A stretch of 15,727 nucleotides of DNA from JAVVEG01 sp032251455 (lineage in GTDB: Bacteria; Pseudomonadota; Gammaproteobacteria; Pseudomonadales; Pseudohongiellaceae), in assembly GCA_032251455.1 (NCBI GenBank), contig JAVVEG010000036.1:1-15727 (forward strand), given 5' to 3'. The position numbers and the translations under genes were made by a program. Position 1 is the first letter of the stretch. Every line of letters begins with the position of its first letter. The notes under the pieces were generated by a model. That model ran no database searches. It was given only the letters and a program-made list of their open reading frames with translations, and was not told where the DNA came from. This document shows positions 8,159-15,104 of the stretch, piece after piece.

Positions 8159-9370
8159 ATGGAACTGGGACCAATTCTGAGAGCCCTGACCCGTAACCGG
8201 CTGGGGGTGATTCTGATAGCACTGCAGATTGCCTTCACCATGACCGTGGTCGTGAATGCCCTCTTTATCATCAATGACCGCGGTGAACGCATGGGCAGAC
8301 CCAGCGGCATCGATGAGGCCAATCTGTTCTATCTGCGCAGTATCGGCTTTGGCAACAACTACAATGAAGCGGTCAGTGTGGCCGAAGACCTGGCAATGCT
8401 GCGCCAACTGCCGGGAATCGTCGATGCCACCTTCATCAATTCGATACCTTTGAGCGACAGTGGCTCTTCCGGCGGATTCATGACCGAACCCGGCAAACCG
8501 GAAACCCTGGTAGCCGCTGCCCTGTACAGAGTGGATGCCCATGCCGTGCAGACCATGAACCTGGATCTGGTGGCCGGCGAGAACTTCTCCCAGGGCGAGA
8601 TCAGGGAACGTCCTTCCAACGAGAACACCTTTCCCGACAATGTCATCATTACTGCGGCCCTGGCAGAAAAGCTCTTCCCTGGAGAGGGCTTACAGGCAGT
8701 GGGCCGCACCATTTTTACCATGAGCGACAAGGCCACCAGAATCTCCGGCATAGTGCGACAATTGCAGGCTCCCTGGGTTGGATCTGATTTCATCGAGCAA
8801 TCCATACTCCTGCCCGAAAACACCATTGATGGCAATGTGATGTACCTGATCCGTGCGGAACCCGGACAACGAGATCGCTTGATGGCAGAGATCGAGGAAC
8901 GCCTGGCAGCCAGCAATCCAGATCGTATTCTGCGCGATCTGCGCTCCCTGGAGCAAACCCGTGAGCGCAGCTATCGTATCGATAGCGCCATGTCACAGAT
9001 TCTTTATGCGGTGATCGGCACACTGATCTTCATCACGGCAATGGGCATCGTTGGCCTCGCCGTCTTCAGCATCAATCGCCGCCGCCGGCAGATTGGCACC
9101 CGGCGGGCCCTGGGAGCCTCTCAGGGCGAGATCCTGCGTTATTTCCTGCTCGAAAACGTCATGATCACCGGCACAGGTGTTCTGGTCGGGGCAGTATTGA
9201 CCATTGGCTTCAATATCTTTCTTGTTCAGACGTTCAATATGCCTCGTCTGGATTGGTATTACACGCCTCTGGGAATGCTGGTGCTGGTCCTGGTGGGACA
9301 GCTGGCGGTCATCGGGCCTTCGCGCAGTGCCGCCCGGATTCCACCAGCCGTGGCCACCCGTTCCGTTTGA
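8159..9370 (+). CDS. ABC transporter permease, FtsX/MacB type (second of two)
   Basis: Second inner-membrane permease (403 aa) of the exporter. One transmembrane helix is near residues 16-38, followed by a periplasmic MacB_PCD-like domain with PLSDSGSSGG and EKLFPGEG segments, then three C-terminal helices (about 282-308, 330-352, 370-392). IGTRRALGASQGEILRYFL corresponds to the FtsX coupling region. A GAGGAG ribosome site lies 6 nt before the ATG, and only 10 bp separate it from the preceding permease. The first periplasmic domain is shorter than in the partner and lacks the cysteine pair. It ends the operon; the next gene is convergent 30 bp on. Confidence 0.88.
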   Translation: MELGPILRALTRNRLGVILIALQIAFTMTVVVNALFIINDRGERMGRPSGIDEANLFYLRSIGFGNNYNEAVSVAEDLAMLRQLPGIVDATFINSIPLSDSGSSGGFMTEPGKPETLVAAALYRVDAHAVQTMNLDLVAGENFSQGEIRERPSNENTFPDNVIITAALAEKLFPGEGLQAVGRTIFTMSDKATRISGIVRQLQAPWVGSDFIEQSILLPENTIDGNVMYLIRAEPGQRDRLMAEIEERLAASNPDRILRDLRSLEQTRERSYRIDSAMSQILYAVIGTLIFITAMGIVGLAVFSINRRRRQIGTRRALGASQGEILRYFLLENVMITGTGVLVGAVLTIGFNIFLVQTFNMPRLDWYYTPLGMLVLVLVGQLAVIGPSRSAARIPPAVATRSV

Positions 9371-9392
9371 ATATATTTGGGGACACTGTAAG

Positions 9393-9414
9393 CACAACTG
9401 TCAATCAAGCTGTG
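9393..9414. terminator. Weak hairpin at the convergent junction
   Basis: CACAACT (9393-9399) and AGCTGTG (9408-9414) can pair with one mismatch around an 8-nt loop. It overlaps the last codons of the CbiX-like gene, 22 bp after the permease stop. No T-tract follows, so it is a poor terminator candidate. Confidence 0.15.
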
Positions 9415-10372
9415 CCAGCAGCCTCGCCCTCTGCTCCTCGATCTGCCGGGCAACCCACTGAACCACATTGGCATGGGGCACCAGGCCGGTGTGGTCGGCC
9501 CGGTACGGCAGCCCTTCCAGCACCTCGGCATAGGGGCCGAAACCCTGTACGCGGAACGGCAGTACCAGCGTGGTATAACCTTCTTCACTGCCTGTTTGTA
9601 TAAAGTCCCGAACCTGCTGTTGTGCCAGTTCGCGCTTCTCTGGCCAGTCTTCGCGCAGGGTGAACACCGCTACCTGTTGAAAGGGCAGCGTCTGCCGCAG
9701 CAGCTCGGCCCTGGCATCGAGCTGTTCCAGCCAGCGTGCGTTTTCCGCATCATCCCCCGGGCCGTGGGCCAGTATGAGGACATTTTCCCGGGCAGGATTG
9801 CTGCTCAGCCCGCGGGCACGCTCAAGCAGTATGGCATCCATTTCTTCGGCCTCGACCAGTCCCTGTTCACTCAGGGTAAAGGTGATATCCGTATCGATTC
9901 GCCAGAAACCCATGGCATGGGATCCGCCCTCTTCCTGATGCCCTGTGTGCGCTGGCGCAGGTTTATCCGGGGCACCTGGCTCCAGACCCAGTATCTGCCG
10001 GGTACGCTGATACCAGCTTTCCCCGGAAACAAACAGGCGCACCACGGCCACATGGCTTACTCCCTCTGCTTCCAGCGCTCTGACTGCTCGCTCCAGAGAG
10101 CCGGCATCGGCCATGCCGAAGGCTACCTGCAGCGGATACTGCTCGCGCAGGGGCTCCAGGGCCTGCAGCACGCCTTCATTCCAGGCAGCTTGCCCCCCGT
10201 GCGCCATAAGCAGGACACCGAAGTGCGAGTCGGCAGCCCCCTTGGCTCCTTGCACCGTAGCTCCCTGCGCCGTACCCGCCTGCGCCACGACCCACTGACT
10301 GAGCAGCAGCAGAGCAGCAACCTGGCTGCTGCTGATCACTGCTCGTCTCATTATTTGCATTATTATGTGCAT
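9401..10372 (-). CDS. Exported two-lobed CbiX-like (class II chelatase fold) protein
   Basis: Predicted periplasmic protein (323 aa) related to sirohydrochlorin cobaltochelatase CbiX/SirB. An N-terminal signal sequence (RR followed by a hydrophobic stretch to about residue 32, WVVAQAG) precedes two homologous lobes. Lobe 1 has VLLMAHGG with H58 and a CbiX-like segment FGMADAGSLERAVRALEAEG; lobe 2 has VLILAHGPGD with H203. The second active-site histidine expected after the PLF strand is absent in both lobes (LFVSGESWYQ; LPFRVQGFGPYAE). A linker carries H142, H145 and H152. The chosen ATG at 10372 has AGAGAGG (10381-10387) 8 nt upstream; a TTG one codon earlier and ATGs at 10360 and 10351 are alternatives. 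It lies 52 bp downstream of the heme receptor on the same strand, implying a role with imported heme or its metal. Classical cobaltochelatase activity is doubtful. Confidence 0.75.
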   Translation of the reverse strand: MHIIMQIMRRAVISSSQVAALLLLSQWVVAQAGTAQGATVQGAKGAADSHFGVLLMAHGGQAAWNEGVLQALEPLREQYPLQVAFGMADAGSLERAVRALEAEGVSHVAVVRLFVSGESWYQRTRQILGLEPGAPDKPAPAHTGHQEEGGSHAMGFWRIDTDITFTLSEQGLVEAEEMDAILLERARGLSSNPARENVLILAHGPGDDAENARWLEQLDARAELLRQTLPFQQVAVFTLREDWPEKRELAQQQVRDFIQTGSEEGYTTLVLPFRVQGFGPYAEVLEGLPYRADHTGLVPHANVVQWVARQIEEQRARLLAQLD

Positions 10373-10427
10373 CAATCGTACCTCTCTATTAAAAAATCAG
10401 ACGATTTAAATCAGTCAATCCAAAAAC

Positions 10428-12497
10428 TTAACGCCACTGGTAGCTGACTTGAAGACTGACATTGCGGCCAGGTTCGGGTGAGCCGGCAAACACCCGCTCG
10501 TAGTCCTTGTCGAACAGATTGTCCAGGTTCAGGTTGACACTGAGCCGCCTGTCCCTCCAGTCCGGTTGCCATTGGTAGTACAGGTCGTGGACGCCATAGC
10601 CGGCTCGCTCCTCGCTGGCCTCGTTGACCTTGTCATGCCGGCTGGCCAGGCGGCTGCGCCAACCCAGCACGGAACTGTAGCCCGGCAGTTTGAAACTCAG
10701 GTTGGTGGTCAGGGTGTCCGGGCTCAGCGTACTGAGATAGTCGCCGGTCAGCCGATTCTCGCCCTCTACCACCGCGTAACCGATGCTGAAACGGAACAGC
10801 GAGTTTTCATAACTGCCTTCCAGGTCATAGCCCCACAGTTCGGCATCGGGAATATTGTCCGAGGTCGTGGTGCCGCAACACGGAAAGGGCGTGAAACTGA
10901 CCACGGTGTCGATGAAATCCTCACCTTCGGTATCAAAGCGCGACGCCTTGATCTGCAAACGGTCATTGCGGGCCAGCAGATCCTGGAACTGCAGGCCGAC
11001 ACCGAACTCTACCGTCTGGCTTTTTTCCGGCTTGAGATCGGCATTGGGCACGAACACATTGTTGCCCTGCCCGGGAATGCTGAAATGGGTGCCGGTGGTG
11101 AAGGTCTCGGTGAGGGTCGGTGCCCGGAACGCTTCGGCATAGCTGCCAAACATCATCAACCAGGGGGCCGGTTTATAGGTGATGCCCAGACGCGGTGAAA
11201 ACTCCTTCTCATCCAGGTCCAGCCCCGTTTTGTTGCTGGACTCGTAACTATCCAGACGCGCGCCGGGAATAAGCAGAAACTCACCTGGAATAATCGGCGC
11301 TGGGAAGCTGATTTCCGCCTGCAGGAACACGCCCCAGAAATCCGTCTCCGCATCGGGCACACCACCGGCCTCACCGTTGACGGTGGCGCTGTCTGCCCCA
11401 TCCTGCTCCTCGGTATAGAATTCGGCGCCGTAGGTGAAAATACTGTCGACCGTCGACCCCAGCGCCAGCCGGCTGCGGTTTTCCAGGCTCAGGCCCTTGC
11501 GGTCCAGCTGTCTGGACAGGTCACGTCCGGTTAAGGGCTCGCTTTCATCGACATCGGTGTCGGTGTAGTACAGCCGCGCAGTCAGATCAAGCAGTTCGGA
11601 AGACTGACCCGTATAGCGGTAGGTCAGGCTGCTCTGGTAATTGGTGCTCAGCTTGTCCACCTGATCATCATTATCGGCAGTCTGCGGGTTATTGGGCTCT
11701 TCGGCATCATTGCGAAAGCCCTGCACGTTCAGGCCCAGTTCGCTGGCCGGATTGATACGCCAATCCAGCTTGAGCATGCCGCTGCCGATACGGTCCTGGG
11801 CGGAGAGGCTGTTGCCATCACCCAGCTCGATATCCCCGGAATTGCGGCTGACGGCATTGAGCAGCACATCCACATTGCCGGAGCGCAGATAGCCTGATTG
11901 CGAGACCAGCCATTCTTCGTTTACCGAGGATTGATTCAGCGTGGTGAGGGCTCCCCAGCGCTGACCCGGCTCCAGCAGGTCGGACGCACTCACGGTATTG
12001 AACGCCACCACGCCACCCAGCCCGCCCGACCCATAGAGCGCCGAACCGGGCCCCCGGACCACCTCGACGGTTTTCAGCAATGAAGGATCGATGAAGAACT
12101 TGCCATCGTGAGCCGACTCAAAGCGCTGGCGCACGCCGTCAAAGAGGATGAGCAGGCTGTCGGTATCAAAACCGCGCATGCTGATGTTCTGGCCGTTGCG
12201 GCGAGCACTGCCGGAGAATTCCAGTCCTGGCACATCCCGCAACAGGTCCTTGATGCGGGATGCCCCCTGGGTGCCCGCTGCAGTGGCATCGACCACGCTG
12301 ACCATGCCGGGTATTTCAAAGCTGGGCCGGGCCGTGCGGGTGGCGGTGACGGTGATGGTGTCCACCACGGGGTTTTCTCTGCCGGTTTCCGATTCGATCT
12401 CATTGCCGGCAGGCTCGGCAGCAAAAGCGCTGCCCATGCTCAGGTAAACAGTGATCAGGTGTGGGCCGAATTGCGGCCAGGATAAGCGTAGTCGCAT
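10428..12497 (-). CDS. TonB-dependent outer-membrane heme receptor (HemR/ShuA/HmuR family)
   Basis: Predicted 22-strand outer-membrane barrel (689 aa) that imports heme using TonB energy. A signal peptide (cleavage near AFA at residue 26) is followed by a TonB box DTITVTATR (46-54), a plug domain with SMRGFDTDSLLILFDGVR and VEVVRGPGSALYGSGGLGG, and the barrel. The heme receptor features are specific: H130 in SAHDGKFFIDP matches the plug histidine of ShuA/HemR, FRAP is at 457-460, H471 in THFSI matches the second heme ligand, and NADLKPE (485-491) is the NPNL-box variant. A vicinal cysteine pair, C540-C541, lies in a predicted loop. The chain ends YQWR, with arginine after the expected terminal aromatic. 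AAGGAG (12504-12509) is placed 6 nt before the ATG. It is the second gene after hemP. Host-specific substrate (free heme or hemoproteins) cannot be told. Confidence 0.92.
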   Translation of the reverse strand: MRLRLSWPQFGPHLITVYLSMGSAFAAEPAGNEIESETGRENPVVDTITVTATRTARPSFEIPGMVSVVDATAAGTQGASRIKDLLRDVPGLEFSGSARRNGQNISMRGFDTDSLLILFDGVRQRFESAHDGKFFIDPSLLKTVEVVRGPGSALYGSGGLGGVVAFNTVSASDLLEPGQRWGALTTLNQSSVNEEWLVSQSGYLRSGNVDVLLNAVSRNSGDIELGDGNSLSAQDRIGSGMLKLDWRINPASELGLNVQGFRNDAEEPNNPQTADNDDQVDKLSTNYQSSLTYRYTGQSSELLDLTARLYYTDTDVDESEPLTGRDLSRQLDRKGLSLENRSRLALGSTVDSIFTYGAEFYTEEQDGADSATVNGEAGGVPDAETDFWGVFLQAEISFPAPIIPGEFLLIPGARLDSYESSNKTGLDLDEKEFSPRLGITYKPAPWLMMFGSYAEAFRAPTLTETFTTGTHFSIPGQGNNVFVPNADLKPEKSQTVEFGVGLQFQDLLARNDRLQIKASRFDTEGEDFIDTVVSFTPFPCCGTTTSDNIPDAELWGYDLEGSYENSLFRFSIGYAVVEGENRLTGDYLSTLSPDTLTTNLSFKLPGYSSVLGWRSRLASRHDKVNEASEERAGYGVHDLYYQWQPDWRDRRLSVNLNLDNLFDKDYERVFAGSPEPGRNVSLQVSYQWR

Positions 12498-12609
12498 ACT
12501 GAACTCCTTGTTGATTCAGTGCTGCGGCGTTGGCTTGCTGCCTGGCGGGCCGGGTGACGGCCAAGAGGCTGGGTGGCGGGCTACTGGCCTGGATTGATGG
12601 TCAAAGTTG
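12498..12609 (-). other. hemP-receptor intergenic spacer
   Basis: The 112-bp spacer is GC-rich with short self-complementary stretches (GGCC repeats; TTGGC/GCCAA), which may form mRNA structure between hemP and the receptor. It holds the strong receptor ribosome site at 12503-12509. No open reading frame or clear terminator was found. Confidence 0.3.
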
Positions 12610-12786
12610 TTATTTGGTCAGAATCAGTTTGTCATTGCCTGTCATTCGCAACCGGTAGGATTCTTCCTTGTGCCGAATGAGCAACTCCTTGTTGCCTGCC
12701 AGCAGATCACCGGCACTGACGCAGTTGTCGACGACAGTGACCTGCCTGCGTTCAGTTGCTGGTTTCTTGCCGGATGAGTTGTTCAT
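12610..12786 (-). CDS. hemP: Hemin uptake protein HemP
   Basis: Small cytoplasmic protein (58 aa from the ATG) of the HemP/HmuP family. The C-terminal signature is clear: a short spacer, SAGDLLAGNKELLIRHKEE (split: ELLIRHKEE), then YRLRMTGNDKLILTK, matching the family ending YRLRxTRxGKLILTK. HemP proteins sit at the head of heme-uptake operons; in Bradyrhizobium and Burkholderia, HmuP/HemP acts as a regulator needed for heme receptor expression, which is family knowledge and not shown here. The ATG at 12786 has no good ribosome site. A GTG at 12849 would give 79 aa and has GAAGG 9 nt upstream, but the extra 21 codons use AT-rich, atypical codons and overlap a possible Fur site, so I prefer the ATG with moderate certainty. 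The heme receptor follows 112 bp downstream. Confidence 0.85.
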   Translation of the reverse strand: MNNSSGKKPATERRQVTVVDNCVSAGDLLAGNKELLIRHKEESYRLRMTGNDKLILTK

Positions 12787-12811
12787 TGAATCCAAGGTCA
12801 AACACTGTAAA

Positions 12812-12826
12812 TGCGAATGCTTATTG
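12812..12826. promoter_or_regulatory. Possible second Fur-box-like site
   Basis: TGCGAATGCTTATTG resembles a degenerate Fur 7-1-7 palindrome (AATGCGAATGCTTATT from 12810 matches 11 of 16 positions of the corresponding consensus segment). It lies between the main Fur-like box and the preferred hemP start. It would fall inside the coding sequence if the GTG start were used. Confidence 0.3.
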
Positions 12827-12873
12827 TTAATAGGCGTGCAGGATTCCACAAATAAAAGCCTTCGTCAATATTT

Positions 12874-12892
12874 AATAAGAATTATTCTCATT
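12874..12892 (-). promoter_or_regulatory. Fur-box-like operator upstream of hemP
   Basis: On the minus strand the site reads AATGAGAATAATTCTTATT, with TGAGAAT and ATTCTTA half-sites around one base, close to the Fur palindrome TGATAAT-N-ATTATCA. It overlaps the candidate -10 element of the hemP promoter, so iron-loaded Fur would block transcription. This fits iron-repressed heme uptake as known in other proteobacteria. Confidence 0.6.
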
Positions 12893-12909
12893 TGTCTTGA
12901 GGTGAGCAA
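12881..12909 (-). promoter_or_regulatory. Candidate sigma-70 promoter of the heme-uptake operon
   Basis: Reading the minus strand, TTGCTC (12909-12904) is followed after 17 bp by AATAAT (12886-12881). The -10 matches 5 of 6 consensus bases, the -35 only 3 of 6. Start of transcription would be near 12874, giving a leader of about 90 nt to the preferred hemP ATG. Overlap with the Fur-like box supports it. Confidence 0.4.
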
Positions 12910-12969
12910 CAACCGGCGGGAGTGGGATGGGGGTGTCCATGAACCTGCCGGCGAGGACGGCTTGGCAGG

Positions 12970-14757
12970 TCAACTGGCGCAATTCAGGACACTGGGCTGT
13001 GTATCAAGCAAGGCCTCCAGTTTGGTCGCATAAAGGCTGAACCCTTTGGTTTTTTTTGCCTCGTGCTTGTTGCGCGAAGCCAGTTCGGCGAGCAGATCGG
13101 CTGTCACCTTGTCGCCCGCATCGGTGGGTAATTCCAGGATACCTACCGACAGATCAAGCAGTTGGTGCTTGCGCCAGTTGCCTTCACGATCGGGCGCATC
13201 AAAGCCGCCCAGCTGGATGTGTTCCGCCCGATACAGCTTCCGGCACAAGGACTGAAACCGTTCATTGAGGTGTTGCAATTGCTCTTGCCACTGGTCGCCA
13301 CGCAGCACCAACATGAAATCATCACCGCCGATATGACCGATGAAATCGGTATCCGGGTCGCAGATTTGCCGCAGAATCTGGGCCAGACCCAGCAATACCT
13401 CATCGCCCTTGCCATACCCATAAATGTCATTGAATGGTTTGAACGAATCCAGATCGACATAACACAAGCGGCCCGGCAGGTGGTTCCTCAGCATGCGCTC
13501 GAAACATTCCTGAATGGAGACATTGCCCGGCAACAGAGTCAACGGGTTCACCGACTGAGCCTGACGGATATTGAGCTCGGTAATCTGCTTGAGTACATCG
13601 ATCACCCGGCCCAGACCCAGATATCGGCCTTCAGAGGTGATCACGAAGTCTTCTTCCAGCCGCTGCCGCGCCCGGCTGGTCAACAGGCGACTGATGCGTT
13701 GCAGACTCTGTTGCACATCAACCACCAGCGAATCCTTGTCGGTCATGATAAGAATCGGCTTGCGACTATGCAGTTCCCTGGCATAGGGTTTGAGCATGTG
13801 TTGACTCAAGGCATGACAGTGTACGGTACCTACCGGCACCTGATTATCATCAAGGACAGCCAGGCTGTTCAGGTTCGGTTGCTGTTGAAACCGTTGCAGC
13901 ACTGATTCGACAGACTGGGTTTGATGCACACCGGCAATCGGAACCACCAGAGCATGCAAACCCGGGTCATGCGCGCCAGCTTCATGATGCAGAGACAGCT
14001 TGTCGGCAACCGCCTCTGCCGTCACGGGTGGGTTCGCTTCGGGCCTGCCCAGCCAGAAACCCTGAACCCAATCGACTCCCATCTCCTCCAGCACGCTGAG
14101 TTCTTCCGGTAATTCTATGCCTTCCGCAATCACATGCGAACGGGAAGTTTTGGCCATGGTGAGAATTGAGCCCACAAACCCCCGCTTTACCGGGTCCAGA
14201 TGAATCCCATCAATAAAATGACGGTCTATTTTGACAAAATCCGGGTGCAGCTCTGACCAAAGGCGCAAACTGGAATACCCGGCGCCCAGGTCATCGAGTG
14301 CAATGGAAAACCCCATATCACGATAATGATGCAGGGCCTTGTCGAGCAGGGAAAAATCGTTTATCGGCGATTGTTCTGTCAACTCGATGACCACATTTTC
14401 CGGCTTCATGCCCAGCTTCTGAATAAACGACAGGGTACGGCCCGGAGAATGTTGCGGCTCCAGCAGGCTTTCCGGCAACACATTGAGGAAAAGCAAACCT
14501 TGCAAACCCTTGCCGACAAACAGCTCAACCGCCTGCCGCCGGCACAGTATTTCCAGCTCGGTCAGCAAACCACAGCGTCGGGCGATGGCAAACAACATCA
14601 GCGGAGAATGCAACGGGCTGTCTGACGGGCCTCTGCTCAAGGCTTCATAGCCGATTATTTTTCGTTCTACCGTGGAAAAAATAGGCTGGAACAAGGTAGT
14701 GATGGCACCCTGACGGATTATCTGCAAAAGCGTGTCGTGGTGTTCAATAAGAGACAT
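12970..14757 (-). CDS. EAL-CBS-GGDEF cyclic-di-GMP signalling protein
   Basis: Predicted soluble cytoplasmic protein (595 aa from the ATG) with an N-terminal EAL phosphodiesterase domain (about 5-245), a tandem CBS pair (about 265-395) and a C-terminal GGDEF domain (about 405-580). EAL residues look complete: E38-A39-L40, N92, E125, D155-D156 in ALDDLGAGY, K176, E212 in AEGIE and Q232. The GGDEF signature is GGDDF (477-481), with DLDSFKPFND and YGYGKGD also kept, so cyclase or GTP-binding activity remains possible. The inhibitory RxxD I-site is degenerate (PDTD). CBS domains usually bind adenine nucleotides and may tune the switch. The start at 14757 is preferred over an upstream TTG at 14802 (610 aa), though no strong ribosome site precedes either. 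The heme operon lies downstream on the same strand with its own promoter. Confidence 0.9.
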   Translation of the reverse strand: MSLIEHHDTLLQIIRQGAITTLFQPIFSTVERKIIGYEALSRGPSDSPLHSPLMLFAIARRCGLLTELEILCRRQAVELFVGKGLQGLLFLNVLPESLLEPQHSPGRTLSFIQKLGMKPENVVIELTEQSPINDFSLLDKALHHYRDMGFSIALDDLGAGYSSLRLWSELHPDFVKIDRHFIDGIHLDPVKRGFVGSILTMAKTSRSHVIAEGIELPEELSVLEEMGVDWVQGFWLGRPEANPPVTAEAVADKLSLHHEAGAHDPGLHALVVPIAGVHQTQSVESVLQRFQQQPNLNSLAVLDDNQVPVGTVHCHALSQHMLKPYARELHSRKPILIMTDKDSLVVDVQQSLQRISRLLTSRARQRLEEDFVITSEGRYLGLGRVIDVLKQITELNIRQAQSVNPLTLLPGNVSIQECFERMLRNHLPGRLCYVDLDSFKPFNDIYGYGKGDEVLLGLAQILRQICDPDTDFIGHIGGDDFMLVLRGDQWQEQLQHLNERFQSLCRKLYRAEHIQLGGFDAPDREGNWRKHQLLDLSVGILELPTDAGDKVTADLLAELASRNKHEAKKTKGFSLYATKLEALLDTQPSVLNCAS

Positions 14758-14913
14758 ATTTGCTTGCGAGCCTGCGAACCTGGCTTGGGGACATGGGAGC
14801 AATGGACAACTGATGATTCCGAACTGAGTATGTCAATGCTATATGACAAAAGAATGACAGATATCTACCGAAACAAGGCTTGAAATCAGCAATACCAGCC
14901 AGGAATAAGCCCA

Positions 14914-14968
14914 CACCGGACAAGGGTTCTACAGCAACGATGCCTGGGCAAACCCTTGTAAAACGGTG
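14914..14968. repeat. Interrupted palindrome capable of a strong stem-loop
   Basis: The arms are CACCG (14914-14918) plus ACAAGGGTT (14920-14928), and AACCCTTGT (14951-14959) plus CGGTG (14964-14968): a perfect 9-bp stem extended by 5 more pairs across a 1-versus-4-nt internal loop, around a 22-nt apical loop that itself contains TGCC-TG-GGCA. Flanking genes diverge, so a terminator would be out of place unless a small RNA starts nearby. It could be a leader structure, an sRNA, or a dispersed intergenic repeat. Confidence 0.5.
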
Positions 14969-15094
14969 CCCCCTTACAGGGTCTCCAATGAGGCCATAGG
15001 CACGAAACCCTCCTGGTCAAGTGTTTGTGCTGCCCAGCAGTCGCTACCAATTCTGATCCAGTCATGTAATATGTCCGCCAGTCCATTTGCCAAC

Positions 15095-15099
15095 AGGAG
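15095..15099 (+). promoter_or_regulatory. Ribosome binding site deciding the oxygenase start
   Basis: AGGAG lies 5 nt before the in-frame ATG at 15105. It rules against the upstream TTG at 15087. An out-of-frame ATG at 15101 is only 1 nt from the site and is unlikely to be used. Confidence 0.7.
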
Positions 15100-15104
15100 C
15101 ATGC

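Larger units (their letters stand above)
14758..15104. promoter_or_regulatory. Divergent intergenic region between the c-di-GMP gene and the oxygenase gene
   Basis: About 347 bp without a supported gene. Contains an inverted repeat TGTCA-N8-TGACA at 14831-14848 near the c-di-GMP gene, the strong interrupted palindrome at 14914-14968, further pairing AGGGT/ACCCT arms at 14978-14982 and 15007-15011, a TAATAT possible -10 at 15067-15072, and the oxygenase ribosome site. No recognised riboswitch motif was found. Confidence 0.5.

Noticed and set aside
12913..12951. CCGGCGGG / CCTGCCGG inverted repeat downstream of the c-di-GMP gene
   Set aside because: The arms pair imperfectly on the relevant strand, the loop is long (about 23 nt) and no T-tract follows, so an intrinsic terminator is not supported.
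14714..14802. TTG start for the EAL-CBS-GGDEF protein at 14802
   Set aside because: It adds 15 residues with no family similarity and has no convincing ribosome site. The ATG at 14757 starts right before the EAL domain.
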